Assembly (NCBI RefSeq): GCF_030247195.1 | Contig: NC_080671.1 | Coordinates: forward strand, 85,558,370-85,622,369 | Length of the DNA: 64,000 nucleotides | Direction: 5' to 3' | DNA from: Topomyia yanbarensis | Taxonomy: Eukaryota > Arthropoda > Insecta > Diptera > Culicidae | Part shown: positions 37,979 through 48,305 of the stretch, one piece after another | Layout of the letters: each line of letters opens with the position of its first letter | Position numbering within the stretch: the stretch's first letter is position 1 | Translations under genes and position numbers: made by a program | The notes under the pieces: model-generated | What the model saw: the letters and a program-made list of their open reading frames with translations, nothing else | What the model was told of the DNA's origin: nothing | Databases searched by the model: none

Positions 37979-38723
37979 CACTGTTGTGCTATCTTATGAC
38001 AAACGCCATTTAGCACATTTCGAGAAAAACGATTTTTAATGTTTGATATTAATTATCTTGAAATGTATAAATGGTTCAAGCAATTCAGAGGAGTCAATTG
38101 ATGCTTCTATTTTTTCTATATTAGTCTCTGAAATATTATAAAGATCGGTTGACTATATCAAGTGTTTTTACTACAAATGTAAGCAAAAGTCGCACTAACA
38201 CGTGTCATACGTGTGTATTGAAGACAAAATTTATATGACGTGTCATAATTGTGCATGGGTAATTTTCAACCCAAATAAAGCATCAATTATTAACTATTAT
38301 TGATATCTTCGGCTTTATTTCGTCCAGAAACAATCGGTGAGATGTATTTTAAAGGAAATTGGTCAAGGAATCTAGAAAAAATAGTATTTTGGTCACGGTG
38401 TTGCCAAATTTAAAACTAAAACTGCCTTTCTCTCACAACACATATATTTATTCTGAAAATTATTATGGCGTTGTGTTTCTCAGAGATTTATATACATAAA
38501 AGCATCTAAAACTTCTATATAACATAAGCCAAACTCAAAAAAACAGTGATTTGAAGCAAAAAATTGACAATTTTTCATTACTTTTCCCACTATACTTCAG
38601 TAACCAAGCAGAATTTCAAAATTCTGAAAACGTCATTTTGTAGAGAATGTTCAGCCTAGTAATGTGGCATATTCAACTCACTTTACCCGAAAATGGTGTT
38701 CGTCATAAGATAGCACAACAGTG
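37979..38723. mobile_element. 745-bp element with CACTGTTGTGC terminal repeats
   Basis: The left end CACTGTTGTGCTATCTTATG and the right end are inverted over 33 bp with about three mismatches. CACTG ends are reminiscent of the CACTA/CMC group, but no clear direct duplication was found: the adjacent bases are TCGT and ACGA, which are complementary rather than repeated. It sits inside the ~20-bp minisatellite. No transposase frame. Confidence 0.7.
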
Positions 38724-38927
38724 ACGATTTTGGCTGAAAAAGCCGTTTGGTTGAAAAGAGTCATTTGATTGAAAGGGTCATAGGACCATTTGGCTGAAAA
38801 AACTATTATCATTTGGCCGAAAAAACCATTTGTGTGAAATTTTAGCCCAAAGAACATTTAAACCTAAAGAGACATTTGGCTGAAAGGGCCATTCGGCTGA
38901 AAAGCCAATTAATCCGAAAGGACAATT

Positions 38928-39174
38928 GGTCGGTGTTAAGTCAGACCGGACTAAGTGACAACATATTGATTTCGAGAAAAACGAGTTTAAAGTTTGAATC
39001 GCAGCATCCTTTACGTTATAAATGAAAATTTATTTTTGCCATAATTCTTGTTTATTGTTACATATTTTAAATCTGGCAAGAGTATAATGTAGCTGAAGAA
39101 ATTCTTTATCCAGTGCTATCATTATCTTATTTTTTTATCTTTTCGACTTAGTCCGGTCTGACTTAACACCGACC
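38928..39174. mobile_element. 247-bp MITE with ~29-bp TIRs and 4-bp duplication, copy 2
   Basis: Same family as 12190-12438, in opposite orientation. Ends GGTCGGTGTTAAGTCAG and CTGACTTAACACCGACC are inverted; AATT flanks both sides (38924-38927 and 39175-39178). The interior agrees with copy 1 at roughly nine bases in ten by eye. It is inserted in the minisatellite. Confidence 0.87.
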
Positions 39175-39495
39175 AATTTTAATCGAAGGGATACTCACAG
39201 TCGATAAGACCATTTGGAGGAAGGAGACATTTGTCTAAAATGGTCGTTTGGCCGAAAGGGTGCTTTTGCCTAAAGACCTTTTTGCCAAACGGACATTTTT
39301 TGGCGCAAGAACAATTTGGCCATCTGGAGGTAATTTCATCGACAGCTACCAAATAAATGATTTTATTTTAGTGAAAGACCGAATCATTTTGTTGCTAGAA
39401 AATCTTATTTTTTCCTGATCGGTTGGTTTCATACGACATTCTTAGCAAGGTATGATCAAAAGGATTTTTTTTACGAAGTACTTACTTACTTACTT

Positions 39496-41761
39496 TTATT
39501 CCTGCGCATCCCTGGTGGTGCAAAGGACCGTTGTGAAAGATCGCCATCCTGGGCGATTGCCCGCCATCGCCTTGACCTGCTGCCAGGTCAAACTTTCGTC
39601 GACTTCTTTTATTTCCTTGTTGAGACCGCGCCGCCATGAGCCTCTGGGTCTGCCTGTGCTGCGATGTCCTGCTGGGTTCCAGTCTAACGCTTGCTAGCAA
39701 ATTTCGTTTCCGCCCCTGCGCAGAGTGTGGCCGACCCACCTCCACTTTTGTTCCCGAATTTCTGTCGCTATCGGCTTCTGATGACATCGACGATGGAGCT
39801 CAGCATTAGAGATCCAGTTGTGAGGCCACCATGCACAAATTATGTACCGCAGGCATCTAATGATGAAAACCTGCGGCCGTTGCGTGTTCTCCACTAATAC
39901 GCACCAGGTTTCACTGGCATAAGTAGTACAGATTTCACGTTCGAGTTGAATGTTCGGGTTTTGGTGCGTCGACTAATCTGATTGTTTTTTCCAGATATTG
40001 CACAGTTCCCACAAAATCGAACTGCACAGTATGAAAGTGTGATGAATCAACAGTGGGATCAAAAGTGCAACTCTTTCGACATGACAAATTATTGACATAG
40101 AAAAGTGTCAAAAACAAACTTCTTCTTACTTTTAGTAGCTGGAGGAAGGTTAGCACAATAAATTCACAATAAATTTGATGGAAAAAGTAATTTTTTTGTC
40201 GTTTTCACATCATTTCATTTGGCATCCGTGAAAAAAGTGTGATAGCGAAGTGTATCAAAAATCCAACTTTTAAAGCAATAAGCAATATTTCTTTAACTCG
40301 CAAAAGCAGCCCTCGCCTTCTTGATCCGTGCTCCTATGTCGATCTTGGTGCCTCCATTAGACGCCAATTGGCTACTAAGATATTGGAAGCTTTCGACATT
40401 CTCCACTGCTTGCCCAGCTACCGTAAAGCTAGAAGGGTTGACCGTGTTTATATCCAACGATTTGGTTTTGTTGACGTTGATTTTAAGACCTGCCGCTGAG
40501 GAGCGATCGACAAGATGATCAAGCTTACTCTGCATGTCAGAGCACCGTTGTGCTAGGAGAGCAACGTCATCAGCCAATTCGAAGTCATTCAGATGCTCCA
40601 TAGTAACAGGTTGCCACAGCAACCCACGATTTGGTTCACGGTCAATCGCTCCTACCAGGATCTCGTCGATTACGTTGAGGAACAGTAGCGGTGATAGAAT
40701 ACAACCTTGCCTAACTCCAGCCACGACTCGGATGAGGTCAGACAAGACACCATCGTGCAATATTCTGCATGAAAATGCCTCGTACTGTGCTTCAATTAGA
40801 CCGATGATTTTCTCAGGGAATCTCTTGCGCCTCAGGGCTCCCCACATATTTTCGTGATTGAGACGGTCGAAAGCTTTTTCGTAGTGGATGAACACTAAGC
40901 ACAGAGACTCTTGGAATTTATTGACTTGCTCCAAGATGATACGGAGCGTGACAATTTGGTCCGCACAGGATCGTCCGGCACGGAATCCTGCTTGCTGCCG
41001 TCGGAGAGTTGCGTCAATCTTCTCCTGTATCCAGTTCAGGATCACTTTGCAGAGAACTTTGAGAACGATACACAATAACATGATGACCCGCCAATTATCG
41101 TATACAGTCGGTCACCCTTTTTGGGTACCTTTACTAAGACGCCTTGCATCCAGTCGGCCGGAAAAGTCGCGGTGTCCCAGATATTGTAGAATAATAGATG
41201 CAACAGTTGTGCAGAATAATACTACGGGGTCAGCTTTGAGCATCTCTGCTGATATGCGATCGACCCCTTGGGCTCTGTTCTATTTCATGCTCCGGATGGC
41301 TGCTTCTGTCTCTTGCAATGATGGAGCTTCGGTGCTGACGCGGGTAATACGTCGAACCCTTGGCGAATCATGCCGAGTTCTTGGTGGCGTGGCCGACGCT
41401 TGAAAAAGGTTTTCAATGTGTTCGAACCAGCGTTTCAGCTGGTCTGAGCGGTCGGTTAACAACTGTCCAGACGTGTCTTTCACAGGAATCGTAGAATTCA
41501 TCATTGTCCCACTAAGGCGGCGTGAGATATCGTAGAGGAGACGGATGTGACCAGTGTTTGCGGCTTTCTCACCTTCGTCGGCTAGGAAGTCTGCCCACGC
41601 TTTTTTGTCCCGTCTACATGCACGTTTCACTTCAATCTCTAGAGCCGAATAGCGCTGAAGGGCTGCGGCTTTGGCTCCTCGTGTTTTAGCTCGCTCAATC
41701 GCGGCTTTGGCGTCCCTTCGTTCCTCTATCTTTTTCCAGGTGTCATCTGTGATCCACTGTG
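39496..41761 (-). pseudogene. broken LINE reverse transcriptase reading frame
   Basis: In order on the minus strand: linker (41280-41761, open); a frameshifted stretch (about 41080-41280, readable as ADPVVLCT and VYDNWR); RT palm (40293-41081, 262 codons); then after the insert a piece readable as KNNQISRRTK with one-base shifts; and the C-terminal thumb and tail (39496-39894). Motif B (GVRQGCILSP, codons 122-131) and the LADD box (codons 169-172) are present. The motif A aspartate is replaced by His (FIHYEKAFD, codon 66), one TAG interrupts the tail after GGNEIC, and at least three frameshifts are present. Inactive. Confidence 0.85.
40000..40284. mobile_element. 285-bp insertion inside the LINE, 5-bp ATATT flanks
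   Basis: The RT tail should run directly from FAS to NIW; instead 285 bp of unrelated sequence intervene. ATATT is present on both sides (39995-39999 and 40285-40289), in line with a short target duplication. No inverted ends and no coding frame are visible. The class is unknown; it postdates the LINE. Confidence 0.6.
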
Positions 41762-41802
41762 TTACGAAGTGATAACTATTTATCATTTTTTTCGAAATAT
41801 TA

Positions 41803-42620
41803 GGGGACGGTGGGGAGTTGTGAACCTAGTTTTGTTTTCGGGGCATAACTACCATAAACATTGGTCGGTTTATAAATTTGGCTTGGTATTTGTAAAGGAC
41901 ACCTTAATACATCCACAGGCTGAAACAATTTAAAATAATCACTATCCTCTTTGAGATGTGGTAGAATGCGTGGAATCGGCATTTTTTTTTTGTTTGGTGG
42001 GGAGTTGTGAACCATCGCAAAAAGTAGAAGAAATGGAATATTTTTGTGGCTTATTTTTATTAGGGCTAAATCACATGAATTTTAGGATATATCTTAACTA
42101 AAGATGAGATGGAAAAGTGATCTGATTCGCAATGAATAGTTGACAACATGATTGGAGCTAAGCTACCTGAATTCGCGATTGCGACACGAGGAGATTAAAA
42201 TTGTGGTAGAATCCTGTTCTTTGCATAAAATTGTTCTTTAAAAAAACTATGATCCACTGAAATGGTGGTTTACAACTCCTCACTTTACATATCTTCGAAA
42301 AATACGTATCTCCATCGACACACTAAAGGTTCATATAAAAATTTTTTGTCGATGAAAGCCCAAGGAATGTTTTGCACTAATTTACTTTAAAATCAGCTAC
42401 ATAACGGGACTCCACATACCACAAATACAATTGAGTAGAAAAACTTTTTGTTTGGTATATTTATTCGCTAGTTACCTAAACACTACGAACATGAGTTAAT
42501 AAAACATTTGCTAATGAGAAAGTGACGTCATCACAGTAGAAACATTTAAAGGTAGTTACCACATGTTTATCATTTAGAGCTCAGCAAGAATTGACGGTGT
42601 TGACAACAGTCCCCCAGTTA
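41803..42620. mobile_element. probable TA-flanked element, GGGGAGTTGTGAACC family
   Basis: TA at 41801-41802 is followed by GGGGACGGTGGGGAGTTG. The motif GTGGGGAGTTGTGAACC recurs at 41997-42013 and, inverted and diverged, near 42267. A weak inverted partner (GACAACAGTCCCCCAG) lies at 42602-42617. It resembles in design the TA elements at 16747 and 23372. The right boundary is uncertain; no coding frame. Confidence 0.45.
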
Positions 42621-42854
42621 TCTACTGTAATTTAGTGTGTGATGTGTTTCTGTGAATCGTGAGCTTCACTAGCCACCAAATAAAAAGTTGCTTGTTGTAT
42701 GCAGAAATATTCAGTTTCGATATCAAGCATGAAAGCACGGGATAATGGCACTATGCTATATTTCTTCTTAGTGGAGAACCGTTTAGGTAAAAACAAGGTT
42801 TTCTTTGCCTCAATTAGACAATTGTTAAAAACCATCTTTGCGCGTGAAGAGCAG

Positions 42855-42960
42855 AAAAGCTATAACTAAATTAGTTATGGAATTTGCGTTTCGATTTCGT
42901 CTCATCCAAATCCGACACTATCTTATTGACTGGATTAAGCTAGCTCCGGATTGATTGAAG
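42855..42960 (-). repeat. dispersed repeat with GATGAGACGAAATCG core, copy 2
   Basis: On the minus strand: GTGTCGGATTTGGATGAG, ACGAAATCGAAACGC and CCATAACTAATTTAGTTA. It matches 20325-20410 (minus) and 49690-49790 (plus) in content and order. Confidence 0.6.
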
Positions 42961-43289
42961 GATTGAAGGATTTAGAAATCTGCCTCAATTTTCTCTGATG
43001 ATTTTGTAGTGGGATTATTGCGAATGTGGTGTACAGATGCATCCAGGGCCGCAGAGAAAAAATACAGGCCCGGGGGGTCCAACGTACGGGCCCCCACCAC
43101 TGTGTATTGCCTGAGTACAAAAAAGTCAATGTTTGAAATCCATTTGAGTTCACTGATATTATGTATAGTACACTGAAATTTTTTTTGCTCTAGTTGTTTG
43201 TAGTGCCAATGAAGGAAAAAACGTACAGTTTTTTATACCTTAGGAGTTTTTAATACCTCTTCGACAGTTTTGGTGACTTTGAAAAGCGC

Positions 43290-45240
43290 CATTTTTGTTA
43301 ATAGTATTTATAAAAGTAAGGAAATGGCAAGATTAAAAATGTAGTAATTACAAAAATTAAAAATATCTAAACGGCGATCAATGGCAAAATATTAAAAAAA
43401 AAACAATAGGAAAACTAAATATTAAAAGAATGTACAAAAGAGCTAAAAACAACACAATCAATCAAATAAACAAATTAATGTCAATTGTCAAAAATGTTTA
43501 ATCGAGAAAAACCAAAACAAAACCTATAAAAAAATTGATAAAGGAAAACAGGAAACTAGAAAAACATATTGCGAAGATTAAAAAAGTCGAACATTATTGA
43601 ACAAATGGTGAAAATAATGAAAAATCGATAAAAAAGTAGGAAATTTTTTAGCATCAACGAAAATAAAAAAAAAACTACTAAAAAGAATACAAACATTAAT
43701 ATAAAAAATGCATAAAACTGAAAAACTCGATAAATCAAGAATAATAAAATTTATTTAACATTTAAAACAAGACTTATTTAAAGCAATAGAAGAACTAAAT
43801 GAAACGTTGAGAATGCATAAAACTAGAATAGTATATATAAAAGACAAGAATAAAATAACCATAGAGAAATAAAGAAAAATGGACGAACCAGAAAATTTTG
43901 AAAAACTTGAAAATTGAAATTATGAAAAGACGAAAAAGTACAGAAAATTGGTAGTATTGAACAAAAACGGAGCAAACAGACAAAATAGAAAACAAAAAAA
44001 GTAGAAAAAGCCAACATGGTATACTATAGAAACACAAAAATGAAGATATTAACCCATTCATGCCTGTGTTGTTTTTGGACAACAACGTTTTTAAACAGCT
44101 ATAAATTTTGTTTGAGGAAAGATTTGCTCACAAAAACAAGTAAGGCTAATAAATGTGACTATTGCCTTTCATTTGAGCATTAACAGTTACAATAATCAGC
44201 TCTATAACTGAAGTTATAGTAACAATTAGTCTGATTGGATTCCGATGGAGCAGTGCTACCAGGGACAGTTTACGTTGACGACGGAAAATGAATTTTTCAT
44301 ATATCTTCGTTATGATGCAATATTATTGAAAACTGACAAAACTTATCAATTTAGACTGTCTTTGGCTACGTTTTCTATGCAATTGGATTATTGTAAATAT
44401 TCTTGTATTGAGCATTGGAAGGTAAAAATTGAGCAGCTTCTAGCACTGCAAAGGAAGCACCTATCTTTATGAAAAACGGCTTTTCGTTTTCAAGTAAAAA
44501 TAGTCTTGAAACTCTATAATTCTATATGTACTAGAAAAAAATAAGCCATGAAAGGGTTAACACGAAAAAAATGAATAAAATGGATATTATTTAAAGAATA
44601 GAAAAAGCACTAGAAATGAAATTTGAAATAAATTCAAACAATGAACTAAATGTAAAATTAAGAAAAAGTGTGCATAGTTTCAAGAAAAGGTAATCAAAGG
44701 TTTTTTAGGAAAATAAAAAAAAAATTCAATTTTAACGTATAGGAAAATGGTCAACAGAAAGTATACTTTCAAAATAGGTTAAATGTAAAATAGGAGAAAG
44801 TTAAAAAATTAAACAATAAGCCAAATTTAAATGAATTTGAACAATGACAAGAATAAATGTAGTAAATAGACCAATTCTAAAAATTAGATGGAATGACAGA
44901 AGAAACAAATAAAAAAGCAGGGTATTAAAATATGAAACAATAAGAAAAAAAATTAAGAAAGCAGAATATTCTCGAAAAATTGCGAATGAAATTAAATAAC
45001 AGAGAAAAAACTATAAATTAAAGTAAGTGATAGTGATAGCAATAGAAAAAAAGCTAAAGTAATGAACGTAAAAAGATGGATAAAATAAAAGGTAGCAAAT
45101 AGATAAAAAAGACAGAATCTTACGATTGTAGAAATACAAATACAATCCACAACTTGAAAAAATAGATCAATGAAATTTTAACAAAATAAAAAAAAACCAT
45201 GCAGGAATAAAAAATGGAAAAAAAATGAGAAACATGGATC
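43290..45240 (+). repeat. A-rich, strand-asymmetric low-complexity block
   Basis: About 1.4 kb (excluding the MITE at 44053-44556) is made almost entirely of words such as AAAATAGAAAAA, AAGAAAAA and GAAATAAAG on the plus strand, with A far exceeding T. The T-rich minus-strand frames (Phe, Leu and Ile-rich, e.g. 43795-44085) are artefacts. A shorter similar tract lies at 47805-47995. Confidence 0.7.
44053..44556. mobile_element. 504-bp TTAA MITE, CCCWTTCATGCC family, copy 1
   Basis: TTAA at 44049-44052 and 44557-44560 flanks CCCATTCATGCC and GCCATGAAAGGG. Interior words AACAAGTAAGGCTAATAAA, GAACTGAAGTTAT-like and TTGAGCATTGGAAGG are shared, in the same orientation, with 51303-51810. The 75-codon plus frame is disrupted in the other copy and is not a gene. 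Confidence 0.82.
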
Positions 45241-47340
45241 AAATTTCAAATAAGGGTTTTGGTTGGATTTTACGCTATGCTAGATTCGAAAACATTCATA
45301 ATCCTATAAAAACATGAATTATTCTTTTATTTGTGTTGGTGTGTTAGCATACCTTAAAATATTTCACAAGAATGTTGTAACTGATTTCTAGAAAATAGTT
45401 CAAAAATAAAAATAAAGTCGTTACGTTCAGGAAGCGACGTTCAAAATCTCACGCTCACTCCTCCAAAACGAAATGATTTTGTATGCGGATTTAACTTGCT
45501 ACATTAGTTAGCTAATCTTCCTAACTAGTTGATTTAGTTTGGTAGCAGAGTTAAATTTTCTCTTCGAAAACAATCAAACACAATTTAGTAATTTAGTTGA
45601 TCGTATGCTTCTTAGAATCATTGGCAGCTGCAGGATTGTGAACTGAGAGATCTTCTCTTCATGCTCCATGACATATACAATTCAATACAAAACTATTAAC
45701 ATTATACTCGTCACGAAAGGGGCTTGCTGTGTACGCAATTTGCTGTTATAATGAAAATGTTGATATTTGAAAGAATTGTAAAACGTATTTATTTTTTTTC
45801 CATCCCTGGCCTCTTTGCTAGAGGGAATTGGGGAATTGATAGTCGAAAATCACCGACAAAAGCTACGTCATTTGAGTATGATCCTTTATAAAAATGTCTC
45901 GGTATCATCTCGTATCTGAATATGATTTTTTATAGATTTTGTATCAATGAACGGCAAACCAAATATATTGAATTTTAAATTTAAAGTTTTGGATTAATTT
46001 CGAATTCTTTTGGTATATCAAGAGTTTTTGATGACTCATTTGACCAATTGAGCTCTCAAATAGAGGTAGGGTTACCGCTTCTAGTGGTACTTTGACCAGC
46101 AGAATTTTACTGAGAGGGGATATACTTCAAGAGACACATGGGCATTGGGTATGCGTTGAAATCAGTTAGAATTTCGAATTAAAGTGATCACTCGACAGAA
46201 TTTTGGAGCGCTTCCATTGCTTTTTATGGTATAAAACGCTTAAAAACAAATAAATATGCACTGTTTTATTTCTTATGTAGCTCGTAGCACTACGAGGAAA
46301 ATATCTTATTTTCATCACATTCACCGTAGAGTGTAATGTTTTGGTAAAGCACTCCACCTTTATGTGCCGTTCACATTTAGTTGTATATTTTTGCATTTGT
46401 TAACGGTTTTGTGATTTAGTTGGATGTGGTGATTTGCTTTCTCGGATATTCACAAAGAATCCAAAAGCACCAACCACTCTCGCTGTGAAGGATAACCCGA
46501 GCGAGCTTTGCTCTGCTCCTCAGTAAACAAACACGGGGTGTGAAATCAGTTTCTTTCGAGAATCTTTGTGAGGAACATTAATCCATTGAAGCGAAGGGTC
46601 AATGGGGTAAAGTAAACCCAAATGGCACTTTTAAAATAATATTTGTCAACGCCAAGAGGGGCCCTCCTTAATAATTAGGGCCTGCAACCCGAGGATGATG
46701 TTTATGAGGACTGGGTGCTGGGCGATTCCTGGTAAAGAAAAGGGCAACGCAAAATAATCCAATGGATTCTTCCGGGCCAATTCGGATTTATCTGAACGAA
46801 GACACGGAATTCGCCTCCAAAAACCGGAGTGGCAACCCTAAGCAGGGTATTTTTTTTTTCTTTCAATAATTACTTTCGATACTAATCCAGCGCTTTCGAA
46901 GATTGGAAATTCAATAATTCAAAAAAATCGATTTCAAAATGGCGACTTCTAATCAAACCATTTAATTGTTTAACCCTTACAAGTCTGATCATATTTTTGT
47001 TTCGATTATAGACATTTTAAACTTAGGTTCATTCGCTTCTTCATTCAGGTTAGGAATTTTCCTATAACAAATCTCTATTCATGTGTCCGATCTTGTTTCG
47101 ATGCGAGAATTAGGTTGGTATAAACATAGTTGATATCAAATATGCAGGAGTTTAGAATTTTTGCTATTCTAGTTACCTCATAGACAAGATATTGAATTTT
47201 TAATTTTTTTCAAAAAAATTTTTGTCGAAAAAGTATTTGTCAAAATTTTAGTTTCTGTTAAAAATCCGGGCCCCCTTCAAAACTCCGGGCCCGGGGGGAA
47301 ACACCCCGGTCCCCCCCCTCTCGGCGGCCCTGGCTGCATC

Positions 47341-48149
47341 GAAGGTAAATTACTCACATTTACGGAAGAAAAACCTTTAATATATTTTTATATTAAACTG
47401 GTGCACTCTAAACGAAAATCAGCAAAAATCAGTGTTAATGGGTGCATTTTTTGTCGATTTTCAAACTTGCAACATTAGGGCAGTGTAAATGTATAATTGA
47501 GTACCAGTAGCAATAGCTTTATTTTTATATGCGCTGCATATAACAAAAACACTTCAAGGTTGGAAAATTTTACCATAGATGGAACTAATCGTACTACACA
47601 TTGCCTCAATCTAACAAATGAATATAAAATCCTAGGGGTTGTAGATGATTGAACAAGTAAATTTCACATGCAGTGTTGGAACTCAGTTGCCTATTAATCG
47701 AGCTATTGCTCAATTGAAAACTCCTTAATACACCTACCAGTGAGATTTATTATATAACAATTTGCGCTTATATTATTTTGTAGAATTAAAACGATGAAGC
47801 GCTAAACCAGAAAGAAACAGAGTGGAAATGTGAATAAAACGAATAAAAATGATGAAAATGAAAATAAAGAAAACATGAATTAAATAATACAAAAAATCAA
47901 TCAAACTAATTAAATGAATAAAAACAAACATACGAATAAAATAAGGAACACGAAACACTAACCAAATCAATAAAAATAATACAATGAACAAATAATAACT
48001 TTCTCTGTTTTTTGCACATTCCCACCCCTACGACGGGATCTCAAATTAGGAAATTTAAATCGCCCCATAGAATTCACACTATAACATAATAACGGCAAGT
48101 ATAGTGACTTTGACAGACACTAAGCAGCCCCCAGTCACTGTTTACTAAC
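47341..48149. other. unassigned DNA, probable intron side of the dehydrogenase exon
   Basis: No coding frame recognised. 47805-47995 is A-rich with repeated GAATAAAA words. If the exon at 48150-48305 is real, this stretch is the beginning of its downstream intron on the minus strand. Confidence 0.4.
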
Positions 48150-48305
48150 CTTCAGTTTCCGGAATCGGTACGGAATGCAAGTCAACAGACACGTCTCCAG
48201 TGTGTAGTAGATTGACTTGAAGAAAAAAATGATAAAATCGATGAACAGCGTCAGAAAGTGATCCATCGGGTTCTCGTAGAGCATATCCGTCATCTGAAGA
48301 GCCAT
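48150..48305 (-). CDS. first coding exon, probable SDR16C-type short-chain dehydrogenase (membrane anchor)
   Basis: Fifty-two codons from ATG (48303-48305, context GAAATGG, a good Kozak match) to an exon end in phase 0, where AAG is followed by GTTAGT, a good donor; stops follow shortly in the intron. An upstream in-frame GTG (48324) follows a TAG and is not the start. The peptide begins MALQMTDMLYENP, has a hydrophobic stretch (codons about 16-44, LTLFIDFIIFFF and onward) and ends IPYRFRKLK. SDR16C enzymes (retinol and steroid dehydrogenases at the ER membrane) start with such an anchor, and the basic segment precedes the NAD-binding Rossmann fold. The TGxxxGxG motif would be in the next exon, which I could not find at lower coordinates, so intron 1 may exceed the window. 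Family assignment is from memory of the N-terminal pattern only. Confidence 0.55.

Larger units (their letters stand above)
35930..39350. repeat. degenerate ~20-bp minisatellite (CATTTGGCCGAAAGGG) with insertions
   Basis: Tens of copies of a 20-21-bp unit resembling GGTCATTTGGCCGAAAGGG occupy 35930-36120, 37080-37975, 38730-38925 and 39175-39330. A 122-bp block inside is duplicated (37416-37537 and 37538-37640). The array is broken by non-repeat DNA containing a MITE (36120-37080) and by elements at 37979-38723 and 38928-39174. Frames that cross it are not genes. Confidence 0.8.
39480..41761 (-). mobile_element. 5'-truncated RTE-like non-LTR retrotransposon with 9-bp duplication
   Basis: A minus-strand LINE insertion. 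TTACGAAGT is duplicated exactly at 39471-39479 and 41762-41770. The 3' end, after the natural TAA stop (39496-39498), is a short AAGT tandem repeat, as expected for RTE-type tails that end in a simple repeat instead of poly-A. The 5' end falls in the linker before the RT domain, so the endonuclease is missing. The clade is tentative (RTE or a close relative), judged from the RT and the C-terminal RWVGHTLRRGGNE segment. A 285-bp foreign insert sits at 40000-40284. Confidence 0.85.
43044..47332. mobile_element. 4.3-kb hAT-ended element without recognisable transposase
   Basis: Ends CAGGGCCGCAGAGA and, reverse-complemented, CAGGGCCGCCGAGA are flanked by a near-perfect 8-bp duplication (GATGCATC at 43036-43043, GCTGCATC at 47333-47340). 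Subterminal GGCCCGGGGGG blocks are present at both ends (about 43067 and 47280). The length would allow a transposase, but none of the frames inside is recognisable. The left half is A-rich low-complexity DNA carrying a TTAA MITE; the right half (45240-47260) is unassigned. It could instead be two independent ends that trap unrelated DNA, but the matched duplication argues for one insertion. Confidence 0.7.

Noticed and set aside
35930..39350. CRISPR-like array of short repeats
   Set aside because: Units are degenerate, directly adjacent, without unique spacers, and the genome is clearly eukaryotic. It is a minisatellite.
39482..39897. Frames of 66-101 codons on both strands around the LINE 3' end
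   Set aside because: One minus frame (39694-39894) is the true RT C-terminus; the others are shadows in other frames.
43556..44085. Phe/Leu/Ile-rich minus-strand frames resembling membrane proteins
   Set aside because: They are the complement of the A-rich block; composition alone produces the hydrophobic look.
44245..44472. 75-codon frame inside the TTAA MITE as a transposase remnant
   Set aside because: The sister MITE at 51303-51810 has the frame disrupted, and the peptide shows no transposase motif.
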